Source: Cutaneotrichosporon cavernicola (Eukaryota; Basidiomycota; Tremellomycetes; Trichosporonales; Trichosporonaceae). From it: 64,000 bases of DNA. The notes below the pieces were generated by a model. It saw only the letters and a program-made list of their open reading frames with translations, searched no databases and had not been told where the DNA came from. This document shows, piece by piece, positions 44,672 to 56,305 of this stretch (its first letter is position 1; every line of letters begins with the position of its first letter). The DNA is taken from assembly GCF_030864355.1 (NCBI RefSeq), contig NC_083398.1, forward strand, positions 1,984,001-2,048,000, in the 5' to 3' direction. The position numbers and the translations under genes are program-made.

Positions 44672-45330
44672 TTACTTCTTGGCGGCAGAAGCACCGATCT
44701 TCTTGACGCCGCGGAACTCTGGGCGTTAGGGTGTTCGCGACAAACAGATAAGAGCCTCGTGGCCCAATTTGACTCACTCTTGGCACGGTTCTTGCGCTCC
44801 TTGCGCAGCTTGCGCGAGGGCTTCTGGACCTTCTCGGCCATGCCCTTGCGAATGAGGCGGTACTTGGGCTCAAACTTGCGCTGGGCCTCCTCGTCGTCGT
44901 AGACAAGACCGAAGCCAGTCGAGACACCACCACCGAACTTGGCGCGGAGGCCGAAGACGACAACACGCTCCTTCTCCGACTTGTAGAGCTGGGCAAGGCG
45001 CTCGGCAACCTCGTCACGCGAGAGGTTGGCGCGCGTGGGGTGGGTGATCGTCACCACGAACTGCTTGCGCTGCAGCAGGCGGTTCGTGATGAACTTGGAG
45101 GTACGGAGAGTGACGGGGCCGTTGGGGTCCTGTGGTTAGCTTGCCACATCGTTTCAAGCTTGACGACAGCAACACGAGAGCGCAAGTCCAAGTGCACATG
45201 ACCATCTCCCATCTCCACATCTCCATTCCCCCTCCCATATCTCCATCCCACACTCTCGAGATCGCGCTGGCGTGCGCGCGCTGGTCCTGGTCGTCGTGTC
45301 GCCGTCGCCGCCTTGGGCCGTACTCACCAT
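44672..45330 (-). CDS. RPS24: 40S ribosomal protein S24 (eS24)
   Basis: A component of the small ribosomal subunit. Exon 1 is only the ATG (45328-45330). A roughly 195-nt intron starting GTGAGTACGG follows, then '[20 protein letters not shown]', '[20 protein letters not shown]', '[20 protein letters not shown]' and '[20 protein letters not shown]'. A second intron (about 44725-44787) precedes the last codons '[14 protein letters not shown]'. The match to eS24 is nearly complete in length. The start is set by splicing, because no ATG lies directly before 'DPNGPVTL'. An ATG-only first exon is a known form in fungal ribosomal protein genes and often goes with a regulatory first intron. Confidence 0.95.
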
Positions 45331-45569
45331 GTTGGGCGTCACCTTTTTACTTGAAGTGTAAGAGACCAACTCCCTGTGTGCTAACCATGCCACCTCGAAT
45401 TCGCCTCCCGGCAAATTCCGGAAATTGGGTTGTGGCAACTTTCGACCGCTCGGGGTTATAACAAACTCCCAGAGTGGCGAATTGTCAGGCACGACCTCCA
45501 CTTTCGACGTCCACCTGGATTCTGATGAGCGGGGGTTGTTGACAATGATGTACCGATCACAACTACAGT

Positions 45570-46292
45570 ATGCGGAGCGACGGCTCGGACTCGGACTCGG
45601 ACTCGGATTCGCTCGATTCTCTGTTTGAGGAGTCTAGTCAAGAAGAAGAGATCCATGCCGCCTCGCGCGACCCACCCCCCATTCCGGGGCTCTACGTCTT
45701 CCCTTCCCTCCTCCCCGCCACCGTTGCCAGTAAGCCCAATCCAAACTCGAGCTGACCAGGCTCCGCCCTGCGCGCCATCTCGGACGCGGACCACTTTGGC
45801 CAGCGCGACCAAGTCATGCTCTTCTCCCGTCCCCCGTCAGAAGGACCCTCCTCCCTCCCAACCCACTTGATATCTCTGGACACCACCTTATCCTCCCTCC
45901 TCCAACCCCTCCTCCCCTCCCAAGTACACGCACTGGCCTTCAACCAAAACCTAGCCCGACAAGCCATCCTCAACCTTTACGCCCCTGGAACGGGTATAAG
46001 TCCGCATATTGACCTGCCGAATCGGTATGCGGACGGCATTGTGGGCGCGAGTCTGGCGGGTGGGTGCGTGATGACTTTCACTCGGGATGAGGAGAGGTTC
46101 GACATCTATCTCCCGCCTCGAAGCGTCTACGTCATGTCTGGTGAGGCGCGGTGGGGTTGGGCGCATGGGATTGAGTATCGGTCCGAAGATGTCGTGCTGA
46201 ATGATGATGGGGAGGAGAGGACTATTCCGCGAGGGTTGAGGTTGAGTGTTACCATGAGGTGGATGAAGCCTGGAGCTGGGCTTCTGTGTTAG
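45570..46292 (+). CDS. AlkB-like 2-oxoglutarate/Fe(II) dioxygenase
   Basis: Two exons with a 30-nt intron at 45730-45759. The N-terminus is a Ser-Asp repeat ('MRSDGSDSDSDSDSLDSLFE'), then 'DPPPIPGLYVFPSLLP'. The catalytic domain contains 'AILNLYAPGTGISPHIDLPN' with the metal-binding H-x-D, 'VGASLAGGCVMTF', 'YLPPRSVYVMSGEARWGWAH' with the distal His, and 'RGLRLSVTMRWMKPG', where the Arg pair binds 2-oxoglutarate. The order and spacing match the AlkB superfamily. The tight 'NLYAPGTGISPHID' reads like ALKBH8/ALKBH6-type eukaryotic members rather than DNA-repair ALKBH2/3. No RRM or methyltransferase domain is attached. The substrate, nucleic acid or protein, remains open. Confidence 0.85.
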
Positions 46293-46908
46293 TCTTAATC
46301 TCGAGTTTGGGATGGCTTGTTGTATGCATATGTGGCAATGATGTGTGGAATGGTCAAGAGGCAGGAGGCAGGATGCAAGGGGCGGGAGGCGAGGCATGGG
46401 AAGCGCCACTTGGTGGCGTAGTGGTCGCACACCTTGTCCACTCACTTGACATTCACACTCGACAACGATTACTCGTCTGGATATCCATCCACGCTTAAGA
46501 CTTGTCACCTCGCTTCATCCGTCTCTGCTTCACGCAGAGTCTCCCCCTCGTCCGTCATCATCTTTGGCTCTTTAAATCAGTCGGGTACTTCATTCGACCC
46601 CCGAATGGGACTGAAGTTGATGTCATCTGTCGTCCATCCAGCCGCAATAGTATGTCCACAGAATGGTACGTCCACAGGCAATCTCACCATTGTCGACATT
46701 GATCATTCAAGCGTCAGAGTTTCCAGGCCAACCGATGTCTAACCTGGTAGCTATTCAAAAAAGTCAGTCAGCCCCAAGCCTCCTTTCTCCCCAAGTCGCC
46801 AAAGGTATCTTCTTCCAGCCGACCAGCAGATCGCCATGGCCCGTTCCCCGCCCTTCGCATGAGTTGGGCAGGCCAAGCCTGGTTCAGGGGCAAAACGAAG
46901 TGTGATGT
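46293..46908. other. Intergenic region left of the tRNA
   Basis: 616 bp after the AlkB-like gene. It contains short frames only, and nothing I can support as a gene. Confidence 0.4.
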
Positions 46909-46999
46909 AGCTCGGGCTGGGGATCGAACCCAGGTTTCCACAGGTGACGATGGTTGGTGTCCATCAAAATGAGGCGTACTGCCTCTGTACGACCCGAAC
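46909..46999 (-). tRNA. Probable intron-containing tRNA, tRNA-Gln(UUG) is the best fit
   Basis: Read on the minus strand, the acceptor arms GTTCGGG and CCCGAGC pair over seven positions (one G-U). The T arm CTGGG-TTCGATC-CCCAG is perfect and contains a good B box. The D arm has GTAC on both sides of the loop and an A box differing at one position. A TTTTGAT segment fits a Gln UUG anticodon loop. With a roughly 20-nt intron after position 37 the anticodon stem pairs at four of five positions, with one U-U mismatch. That mismatch, and the forced intron, leave the isotype uncertain; it might be a pseudogene. Confidence 0.5.
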
Positions 47000-47140
47000 G
47001 AGGTCACGTTAGCGTGGTTTTAGAGGCGTATTTGTACTGATACCAAACCTGTCTCTGTTCCGTCGAGAAATGGGCAGTTGATCATCAGTTAGCCCAAGGT
47101 CTGCCCTTGGTCCAATATCCAAGGAAACGTTGCATACAGG

Positions 47141-48993
47141 TTACCCAACATAGCCCTCCTTCGGGCCATAGTCGAGCTTGTCAATCACCATTTGGTCGAG
47201 CACCTTGGTATTGAGCTGGTATCAGTATCACTTGGCGTGTGAGAAACGTACCAGATGTGGACCGAGTTGGTCGAGCCTGGTCACGCCGAGGAGCTTCATC
47301 GTGACCTCGATCTCGTCCCGCATGATATCGATAGCGTGGACCACCCCTTCCTGACCATATGTGAGGGCGTAAAGGAACGGCCGGCCCATACCCACGCCCC
47401 GCGCGCCGAGACAGAGTGCTTTGACAACATCTGTACCCCTCCTCACACCACCATCGATATACACTTCGCACCGGTCGAACACGTCCGGTCTCAATCTTCT
47501 CAATTCGAGTAGGGTGAATAGCGCAGGGGGGGAAGTATCAAGCGCCCGACCGCCGTGATTGGAGAGATAGATGGCGTCTACTCCCATATCGGCGCAGCGT
47601 ACCGCGTCCTCGACACATTGGATTCCCTTCACCCCGATGGGGAGGAAGGTATGTTGCCGAATCCACGCCAGATCTTCCCACTTGAGCCGGGGATCGATAT
47701 ACGCCCCCGTGGTGCGTCCAACCCCGCCGCCTTTCTTATCCCGCCCCGCAACACCTCCAGCCAACCCCGAGGACGCCTCAACCGTGGCGCGGTTACGTTC
47801 GTCCGCCTCGCGCTTGCCGGGGGACGCGCAGTCGACCGTCACCACGACGCCCTTGAGACCGAGAGAGGTGACTTTGTGCAGGAGGGCCTCGGAATTGGAT
47901 CGCTGCTTGTTGACATAGAGCTGCATGATTTGGGGCGCTCCTGCAGCGTTGACAGTGGCTTCGAGGGATGCCGAGGCGTTGGTCGAGATCTGGTCAGCTC
48001 GACTTTGGGGAGACGTACCATTTGGACAATATCGCATTCTCCAGCCGCCGCCGCTAGTCCTGGCTCCCCCTCGATCCCGGCGAGCTTACTCATCCCCGTG
48101 GGCGCAATAAAGATCGGCAAACTAGTCTCGCACCCCATAATCGACGTGCGCGTATCCACTTCTCCTACATCCACCAAAACCCGAGGCCGGAAGAGGATCC
48201 AGTTCCACGCTCTCCTGTTCAAGTCGAGAGAGTGTTCGTCGGTGGCTCCGGATGAGATGTAGCTCCATGCCTTGGAAGACATGTTACGTTTCGCTGCTTC
48301 GTGCAAGTCTGGGAGGCCTATGATTTCGTCTAGCGGGATTTGGTCATCGTCAGATCTGGTTTCTGGAATGACAGGTCGCGGAGGTAGGGTGGCCAGGTCG
48401 ATGGAGCCTACAAGAGCGGAGGGGTCTAGGCGGTCCTCTATGATTCCTGGGGAGTGAATAGGTGTGAAGATCACTGTTGCGTCGCGGCCGGCGACTTTAT
48501 GGATTGGGGTGGAGCCGCCGGGGTGGATGTGGGCGAACTGGTGTTAGGAGGGGGGGGGGGGGGAGGAGGAAGGCACTGCGGGAACCGTGACGCGCTCTAG
48601 GGAGAGGAGGGGAGGGGCTGTCTAGGAAGGAGAGGTCATGGGCCGAGCTCAGTGACTACATGACGAACACACCTTGGTCAAATCATACACCTTGTCTCCA
48701 ATAACGACCCAACAGTCGTCCTGAGAGTTATGCTTCTGCACTTCGGCGTAGGTGATGAGCCTCTCCTTGGGAGCGTCGAGCTGGGTCTCCTGCGCGAGGG
48801 TGGCGTAGAGTATGGCGCCGAGGGTGAGGCCGCCGAGAATGGCTCGGTGGGGGTTGAACGACCAACTCGAGCTGGAACTGGAGCCAGGGGAGGAGGACGA
48901 GGCGGTGGAGTTGAAGCGCGAGCTCAAGCGTACAGTCGATACCGCTGGGCGCTGGACGCGCGATGCCAAACAAAGACGGGCTCTAGCTAGCAT
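47141..48993 (-). CDS. CYB2: L-lactate dehydrogenase (cytochrome b2), mitochondrial
   Basis: Oxidises L-lactate to pyruvate and passes electrons to cytochrome c in the intermembrane space. The N-terminus 'MLARARLCLASRVQRPAVS' is an Arg-rich targeting signal, followed by a Ser-rich linker and a membrane-type stretch, 'ILGGLTLGAILYATL', typical of a two-step import signal. A cytochrome b5 domain reads 'ITYAEVQKHNSQDDCWVVIG' and 'DKVYDLTKFAHIHPGGSTPI' (heme ligand HPGG). The FMN domain shows 'AWSYISSGATDEHSLDLNRR', 'LPIFIAPTGMSKLAGIEGEP', 'GVKGIQCVEDAVRCADMGVD' and 'AIYLSNHGGRALDTSPPALF' (catalytic His), then 'VYIDGGVRRGTDVVKALCLG'. Several short introns are present, one with a 14-G run at 48550-48563. 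Ends 'LDYGPKEGYVG'. Confidence 0.93.
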
Positions 48994-49442
48994 GGTTGAT
49001 TGTCGAGTACAACGTTGCTGTTGCTGTCAGCGCATGTTGAGGTCATTGATGTTCTTGAGTCTCGGGCTTCGGAGGAGCATTGTGCCGAGCGGTGGGCTGG
49101 CCGCGAGATGCCGGCCTGGGCCGGGCCGTACCGGGATTAATGGAGTCCGATCGACAATAGAGATCAGATATTTGGCTGGCGCAGAGTGTAGCATGTGTAT
49201 GCATGCCATCTATTTCTGTCGCTGAGGCTGGTGGAAATCACCTATGGAGCTGCCGACAAGGCTTGGCCCGATGTCGCCCACATTAATCATCGAGTCGTAC
49301 TGGGAGATGTGGCGAGGTAGGTTCGGGTATCTCCGACGTCCGAAATCACTCCAAGACCCACACTTGAGTTATGCATGACCCATCGCTCGATCGCAATCGT
49401 AATCGATAACCATCTATGTTCTATCGCTTATTCTATCCTCGC
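48994..49442. other. Intergenic region upstream of CYB2, nothing specific seen
   Basis: 449 bp between the CYB2 start and the 3' end of the lipase gene, both on the minus strand. It should hold the CYB2 promoter. No clear TATA or other named element stands out. Confidence 0.45.
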
Positions 49443-51028
49443 TTACATATCTATAGTTGGCGTGACGTGTTCGCGTGACGAGATATCTCCTTCTCCAGGG
49501 AGAGAGGCCTCAAGCGCCTCCGTGACTGCCGCGACGACCTTGCGCGCCCACTTTTGCACGACTTCGCGGCCCTCACCCTGGAAAGCCCATCTCGGATTGC
49601 GAGCGTTACGCGCAATGATGACTGCGTGTGCGTTGAACGCTCCCGGAAACCAGGCAACGATGCGCTCGAGTTGTGGTAGGTCGTTGAAGGCGCGGACTAT
49701 TTCTTGTTGGAGCGGGGTTATGAGTGGTTGGGAGGGGTTCGCGGGTGCGCTGGCGAGTGGGGGCGTCGACGCACCCTCTGCGTCAGAGTGGTGGGGAGTT
49801 GTGGGTCGCGATTGGGGCGTCTCAGCCGGTGTGATATCTTCCGCTAACAGCTTGCGCCGCTCCTCCGAGTGTAGCCGGATGCGCTGGGCACTGATGTCAG
49901 CTACGGTTCACGGACTTGCTCACGATTGGAAGGAGTGGAATGCAAAGGTCAGGGCGCTGGTGTGAGTTGAGGGCTGGGGGTGGGTGGACTCACACAATGG
50001 TGAGTACTGTTGGCAGGAGGAATGGGATGAAGGGGAAGAGGGCGTAGCGCAGCGGCCCACGCCAATTCGTATAGAACACTGGCGGGAGCCATGGCCTATC
50101 GAGCGCCTTTTCGAGTGGAGGCGTTATCGGCGGTGAGGGTGCAATCTCGAGCTCGACTTGGTCTTCCTCGGGGTCGGGCGAATAATACCTCGTAACCGTC
50201 TTGCCCTCGAGCTCAACGCAGAGACAGTCACGGACATGGTCGATGAAGGGATCGTGCGTACATATAGCAGCCGTCGCATAGGGGACAGTCAAGTCGTTGA
50301 CGGCGTTTGCGATGATGACAATACGAGGGAAGGCGTTGAGTGCGCCGAGGTATTTGTTGTCTGAAAAAAGTCAGCGTAATTGGAGCCAGTACAAACTGGG
50401 ATCGGCTAACTGTGCGAGGAGGGGTCGGCCAATGTCGTGGTCGAGACAGAAGAGCTGTTGCCCCGTGCGGCTGAACAGGCGCTGCCCGACTGCATGTACC
50501 CATGTACTGCGCCACGAGCCGTAGCGTAGGACGCCGAGGTGGGGTGTTGCGATGGTGCAGAACGAAGCTGGGCGATGGAGAGTAAAGAAAGAGGGCGTGC
50601 GGGCGTGCAGCTCGCCCACCAATGCGCGAGCGATCAATCCGCCGAGCGAGTAACCCGTCTGGCGTTAGTCACAGCAAAATGAGGACTTGCGATGCTGAAG
50701 AAGGTGACTCGCCGTCCTTGCTGCTCGAGGCGCACAATCTCATCGTCGACCTGTCTTCCGTTAGCCCTGCCACACCTAATGAGGATGAGCCCACCTCCTT
50801 GGCAACACGATGAGCATTCACGTCGATACCGTCCCATGTTAGCGCGCCGCCGTAACTGTGGGCATTGAGGATGCAGAGCTCGAGCCCGCAGTCAGAGGCA
50901 GCGTGGGCGCGCGATATCTCTTCCTCGAGACACCAGAGGTTGTTCGAGGAACCGTACAAGCCGTGTAGGAGGAGGACGAGGTGGACGTCTGTGGGTGGTT
51001 GTGGTTGTCGATCTGCTGGTTCATTCAT
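49443..51028 (-). CDS. DUF676 serine esterase/lipase (Rog1-like)
   Basis: Alpha/beta-hydrolase of the DUF676 group, which in yeast includes Rog1, a monoacylglycerol lipase. 'DVHLVLLLHGLYGSSNNLWC' begins the fold with the oxyanion-hole HG motif. 'LCILNAHSYGGALTWDGIDV' follows, then, across an intron, the nucleophile elbow 'TGYSLGGLIARALVGEL' (G-Y-S-L-G). 'ASFCTIATPHLGV' is the family's CTxATPHLG block, and 'AVNDLTVPYATAAICTHDPF' carries the Asp/His region. A late hydrophobic segment, 'LRYALFPFIPFLLPTVLTIV', could anchor it to a membrane or lipid droplet. The C-terminal part is Ser/Thr/Pro-rich, then 'DLPQLERIVAWFPGAFNAHA'. About six short introns. The substrate is inferred to be a lipid ester. 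Confidence 0.85.
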
Positions 51029-52637
51029 GGTGGAAGGTGGGGAAGGTGGGGAAGGTGAGAGAATTGTGTTGTGGCTGGTGGCACGTTGCGACTGGGTGGC
51101 GGAAGGGGTGACGGATTTTGGGCCCTGTGCTGTGGAATGACAGGATGGCTACTGTGGAGCGATTGAGCGGTTGAGCGGTTGAGTGGCCTGAGCGGCTTGT
51201 TATCGCAACATCTCTCCACCCATCTCACAGCTTACATCTCGCATCTCCTTCGCCACTTGTTCCTCTTGGCAGTCAGAAGTTGATTCCGTTATTTCAGTAA
51301 CTCGGGCCCCGCTTATCCACAAGTTTGATTTTAGAAGCAGGAGCAAAAGCGATTGACGTTGGTACTCCAGGCATTCATTCCCTTTGATGAGCTGCGCATC
51401 ACGGCATGGTTTTCCTCCTTGCTCCTCCCTGAACTTTGGAATCCGCGCTATAATAGTCCAAGATAATACAATGCAAGCTTTGTCATCTAGGCAGCGGGAC
51501 GTGGAGGCTGGTTGTGTAGAGGATCTGTGGAGTCAAGGGACCCGATTTGGAGGCCATGCGTGTGTCCCGCATGCCAATATGCCCATTGGGTTAGCATGCA
51601 TCTTTTGGCCCACTACAGCTCGAGTTAATTGGCTTCAATGGCTGCGCAATCTCACCCTAGGGGGACTTGAACTAGCGCAGCCCTACAGTTTTCGGGAGCT
51701 TAGTGACCGTTCTGCCTGTGCCTGTGCAACTCTGCAGGCTGACCAGAGTAAAAGAGTGGTCAACCGGGCCCCGACGGATTTTTGGAACACGGGTATAGCG
51801 CAAAGGTCCGAAGGGGTCTGGTTCCCACGAGCCTTGCATGGTATAGCTGGTAGGATGGTAGTAATGATAGTCATGGTAGTGGAGCTGTGAGCTTATGGGC
51901 TGTTGGAGTGGTGAAACAGTGGCCATTCCAAGGAATGTGGAGTAATCCACCACAGGGCATCCTCCCTTGGGTGGTGCTATAGTGTGAGCCGATTGACCGT
52001 GACGGTCGTAGAAGGAGAAAGAGGGAGGCTGATACGTCTTTCGGTTCTAGGTAATGTTCCCTGTATTATCTCATATTCCTCTTGTTAGTAGCATTATTTT
52101 GAAGTGGGTTCATCCCCACCTTATGGATCCCTTTTAGGGATCTCTAGTTGTCATTACCAGACTGACACTGAACCCTTGGTCCTTGATACCCCCCTGGCTT
52201 TCCCTTTGGTTGTAGTGATGCAATCACCCCTTTGCATCGTTGATCGCTGAACAAATCTCTCTGCTCATTTACCTCTCTCTCTCTCTCAAAAGCTCTCATC
52301 TTCTTCTCTTCCGTCTGGTGTCATACACGCACGCCGTCGACTCCCATTTCCCATTCCATTCCATCCTCCTCTTCCTCAGCATCATCCACACCATTCACAC
52401 ACGACTCTTCCCTTCAACTTACTCCCGACCTTCCCTCCCGGCACACTTGGCGCCTTGCGCCCATTTCCTAGCAAGATCACCTCCTCGCACTGAGCCTTTC
52501 ACCGATACCCACGCCCATCGTGGCACACCTATAACGCACACCACTCCGCATTGCCCGTCTCATTGGCACAAGTACAACTCGCATCTCATACCAAATTTAC
52601 CCCTTGCTCCTGACGTTGTCGCATCACCGTCGCCACA
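51029..52637. other. Long divergent intergenic region with clustered hairpins
   Basis: About 1.6 kb between the lipase gene and the channel gene. Perfect inverted repeats lie close together on the right side: 51924-51937, 51937-51950, 51995-52007, 52104-52119 and 52126-52142. The stretch 51660-52150 has no good coding frame. From 52260 to the next ATG the top strand is pyrimidine-rich and probably forms a promoter and leader. The hairpin cluster may be a structured RNA or a chance cluster. Confidence 0.45.
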
Positions 52638-55600
52638 ATGTGGGACAAACGTGATGACAAGTGAGTCTAATCTTCCTTTTGTTGATGCTGGCAATCACCA
52701 TCACTCATGTCCACCATATCACCCAGCCCGCCGCCAAGCCCCACGATGCCAGCGCGTCACCTGAAGAACACATGCTAACTCTTGCTAGCACCGACTACTC
52801 CCAAAACACGCTCGATGCGGCCGCAACAGCCTCAACGGCAACGTTTGTCACTGCGTTTGCAACCAACGCGGCTGTCGCTGGCGCTCAGTTCCTTGCATGG
52901 ATAATTATTCGTGGGTGGATCAAGGCAGTGTGAGTGTCGTGGACTCGCGCCTTGCTTTTCGAACATTTAAGCTTGAATGGCGGTGGCTGGCGATGGCTTG
53001 GGTCCCATTCTGTCTCACACATCTGACTCTAGTTATGAGCCTCGGACATACATCCCCGCGCGTGATAAGCAAGCCAAGCCACTGGGCAAGAACATCCTCA
53101 AGCCAATCTGGACGATCATCACTGGTGGGTCAAGACGGACAATGAACCAAACTGACTGCAGCCGACCCCAAGGACATCTTGAGAAAGAATGGTGTCGACA
53201 CCTACCTCTTCCTCCGCTTCGTGGCGATGCTTTGTAAGGCCCTCGTACCCATCTGGTTCGTGTCCTGGGTCATCCTCATGCCCGTCAACGCGGCGCGCAT
53301 GAGTACAGGCATGGACGGCCTGGACCAGTTCACCTTTGGAAACGTCGCCAAGAACCAGCAGAATCGATACTGGGCTCACATTATCCTTATTTACATGTTC
53401 AACGGTGTGTTCCTATATCTGCGCGCGTTTGACTAATTGCATAGGGTGGTGGTTCTACCTCATCTGGCGGGAGATGGCACACTGGCTCGAGATCCGGCAG
53501 CAGTACCTCGTCTCGCCAATGCACTCGAAGCTGGCGCAGGCGAGTTCAATCTTGGTCACCGGCATTCCCGAGCACCTCATGGAGGAGCGGGCACTGGCAA
53601 AGCTGTTCTCACACCTTCCAGGCGGTGTGAAGCGCATTTGGCTGGTCCGCAACCTTAAGCATATGCCTGACGTATACGACCGTCGCGAGACTGCGTGCAA
53701 GGTCCTCGAGACGGCACAGGTCGCGCTCATCAAGAAGGCCCAATTGCGCAAGAACAAGCTCAGCCGGGAAGCCAAGAAGGCGACTCACAAGGGCCGTCCT
53801 ATCCCGGAGCATTGTACTGCTAGCGCCAACCCTCCCAATGAGGATGGAACGCCGCTCTCCCTCGCCGACGAGCTTGTGCCCCGCAAGGACCGTTCCTTGC
53901 ATCGCATCAAGCCGAAATGGGCGCCTTTCGGACTCGGGTTTTTTGGCATTGGGAAAAAGGTCGACGCCATCGAGTGGGCACAAAAGGAGATTGTCGAGTG
54001 CACTGCAATTCTCAAAGAGGAGCGCGAGAAGCTCGCAAGAGACATTGACACGCCTGGATTCAGCAATGAGAACTACCCCGCTAGAGCGTCCGCATTCATC
54101 CACTTCAACCAGCAGATCGCCGCGCACATGGCAAAGCAGTGCCTGACCTACCAGCAGCCGTTCCGCATGAACTATCGCTTCATCGAGCAGTCGCCTGAGA
54201 ATGTCATATGGGGCAACATGAGGCTCAACGCGTACGAAATCAACGTCCGCAGAGCCATTTCGTACGCGATTACGGGCGGCCTCATCTTTGCATGGGCCCC
54301 GCTTACCGCTCTAATCGGTGGTCTCGCTAACGTCGTGACCCTCGTTGAAAAGTGGAAGTGGCTCTCGTGGCTCATTGGTGACAGCTTTGGCAAGCAGCTT
54401 CTCCAGGGTATCTTCACCGGTATCATTCCTCCAGTCCTTCTTGCGCTTCTCACCATGATCTTCCCGGCTATTCTGCGTATTCTGTCGACCTTTCAGGGGA
54501 CGGTGAGCAAGACAGAGGTCGAGCTTGACGTCATGGGCCGCTACTTCGTCTTCCTCGTCATCGTGAGTGAACCTCGGCTGCCCTGCTAACAGCTTAGCAC
54601 GCTTTCTTGATCACGACGCTGGCGTCTGGTCTCGTTGCAGCCATCAAACCAATCATGGACAACCCGGCTTCGATTGCATCGATTCTCGCCTCTAATCTCC
54701 CGACGGCCTCTACGTTCTTTATCACTCGTATCCTCCTGCAGTTCACTGGCCTCGTCGGCAACCTCCTTCAGCCGGTTACGGTTATTCTCTATTACGTTCG
54801 TGTGATTCTCGGCGGCAGTACTCCCCGAAAAATCTTCAACTCCCGCTACCAGCTCGAGGAGCCCGAGTTTGGCACAGAGTACCCAAACGTCACTGTCTAT
54901 GCCAACATCAGTAAGCGCTCTGAACAACTCAACCTGACCGCAGTGATCACGTACATGATCATCTCACCTGTCATCAACGGCTTCGGCGCCTGCTTCTGCA
55001 TCCTCGCGTACTTTGTGTACAAGTACCTCTACCTATGGGTCATGGACCTTCCACCGTCGGCCGACACGGGTGGTCAGTTCTTCCCCAAAGCTGTCACCCA
55101 GATCTTTGTCGGCTTCTACATCCAGGAGGTCTGTCTCTGTACCCTCTTCTTCCTTGCCCGCAACGAGCAGAACAGGGTTTCTGCGCTCCCGCAGGCCATT
55201 CTGATGATCGTCCTGATTGTCATCACTGTAAGTTGTCTACAGGGGTCTGTTTAACACTTCCAGGCAGCTTTCCAATGGCTCATCAAGACTATGTACAATC
55301 CTCTCCACGTCTCCCTTCCTCTGTCTATGGCGGACCTGTCGTATGGCATGCCCGACGCGAATATGGAACTCAAGCTCGCCGAGTCCCGCGACGAGATTAT
55401 CCCCCAAGCTGACCAGGAGAAGCAGCTTAAGTCCGAGGACGTCCGCTGGGACGACAACGCGCAGAAGTGGACGGAGGGAGCAAGTTTGGGTGACGACGTG
55501 GAGTGCACCACATCGACGACTTCTGCAGGCGAGTCGACATCACCCTGCAACGTGACGCCCGAGAAGAAGCCGTCGTATAGCGAGGACGATCCACACCCGC

Positions 55601-56038
55601 AGCCGTTCCCTCAGCAACAGACTGAGTCGTTCGAGCTTGCGGAGATGGGTGACACCAAGCGGACAAGGAGCCGGTCACGCCGCAGCTCACGCATCTCTCT
55701 GCGGCGCTTGAGTAGAGTCTACGACGACGAGGAGCCCGAAGAGGATCCCGAGGCCCAGTACTTTGCGCTTCCCGGTGGACCTGGCGTCATCATCCACAGT
55801 GAGGATGACGCTGACGACCCGAGCGCCTTCTTCCACCCAGCGACCAAGGAACCTCAGACCCCGATCTGGCTCCCTGTGGATGAACTTGGCCTCGGTCGCA
55901 ACCAGAATAGTGCCAACCTCGCTTTGGGCGTGAGGTCGAGCACGAAGAACGCTACAATGGGTTCCAAGGTGAAGCTGGTGAGCTGGGCATCGCTGACAAA
56001 CAGGGTCAGGTCAAGATCATGGGCGTGCCGCCCGAGTA
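52638..56038 (+). CDS. CSC1/OSCA-family calcium-permeable channel (RSN1/DUF221 type)
   Basis: A large multi-pass membrane protein of the OSCA/TMEM63/CSC1 family, stress-gated cation channels of plasma or internal membranes. The order of domains is complete: the RSN1 N-terminal membrane part ('TFVTAFATNAAVAGAQFLAW', 'LRKNGVDTYLFLRFVAMLCK', 'IILIYMFNGWWFYLIWREMA'), the cytosolic PHM7 part ('SPMHSKLAQASSILVTGIPE', 'DVYDRRETACKVLETAQVAL') and the seven-helix core ('DVMGRYFVFLVIHAFLITTL', 'FFITRILLQFTGLVGNLLQP', 'ITYMIISPVINGFGACFCIL', 'CLCTLFFLARNEQNRVSALP'). The C-terminal tail is acidic with a 'RTRSRSRRSSRISLRRLS' basic patch that could be phosphorylated. Exon 1 is tiny ('MWDKRDD'). The last short intron joins 'SKVKL' to 'GQVKIMGVPPE'. 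Confidence 0.93.
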
Positions 56039-56305
56039 GTTGTACATCTATGTATCTTGGGATTGGGAGTAGGTGTACATCATTGCTTATAGTTTGCATA
56101 TGCATCTCATGGGTGTGAGGGAGCACGAGCAAGGTGGGATGTCTCTAATCTCTGAGATGGTGTTCAATACATTAGAATAGTGGCCTGTTGACGGAGATCC
56201 GACCAACTCCGATGACGTGCCATGGATCATGTCGTGCGATCCATGTTCGATGTTGGATTCATCTACTACTCCACACATTCTCTCACTCCTTCATCGTCGT
56301 CCATC

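Noticed and set aside
51655..51680. Possible tRNA T arm (GTTCAAGTCC on the minus strand)
   Set aside because: The B-box word is present, but no matching acceptor stem or D arm could be found at the right distances.
51672..51953. 93-codon minus-strand frame in the hairpin-rich region
   Set aside because: Codon usage is unlike the neighbouring genes, there are no domain-like features, and the segment is full of inverted repeats.
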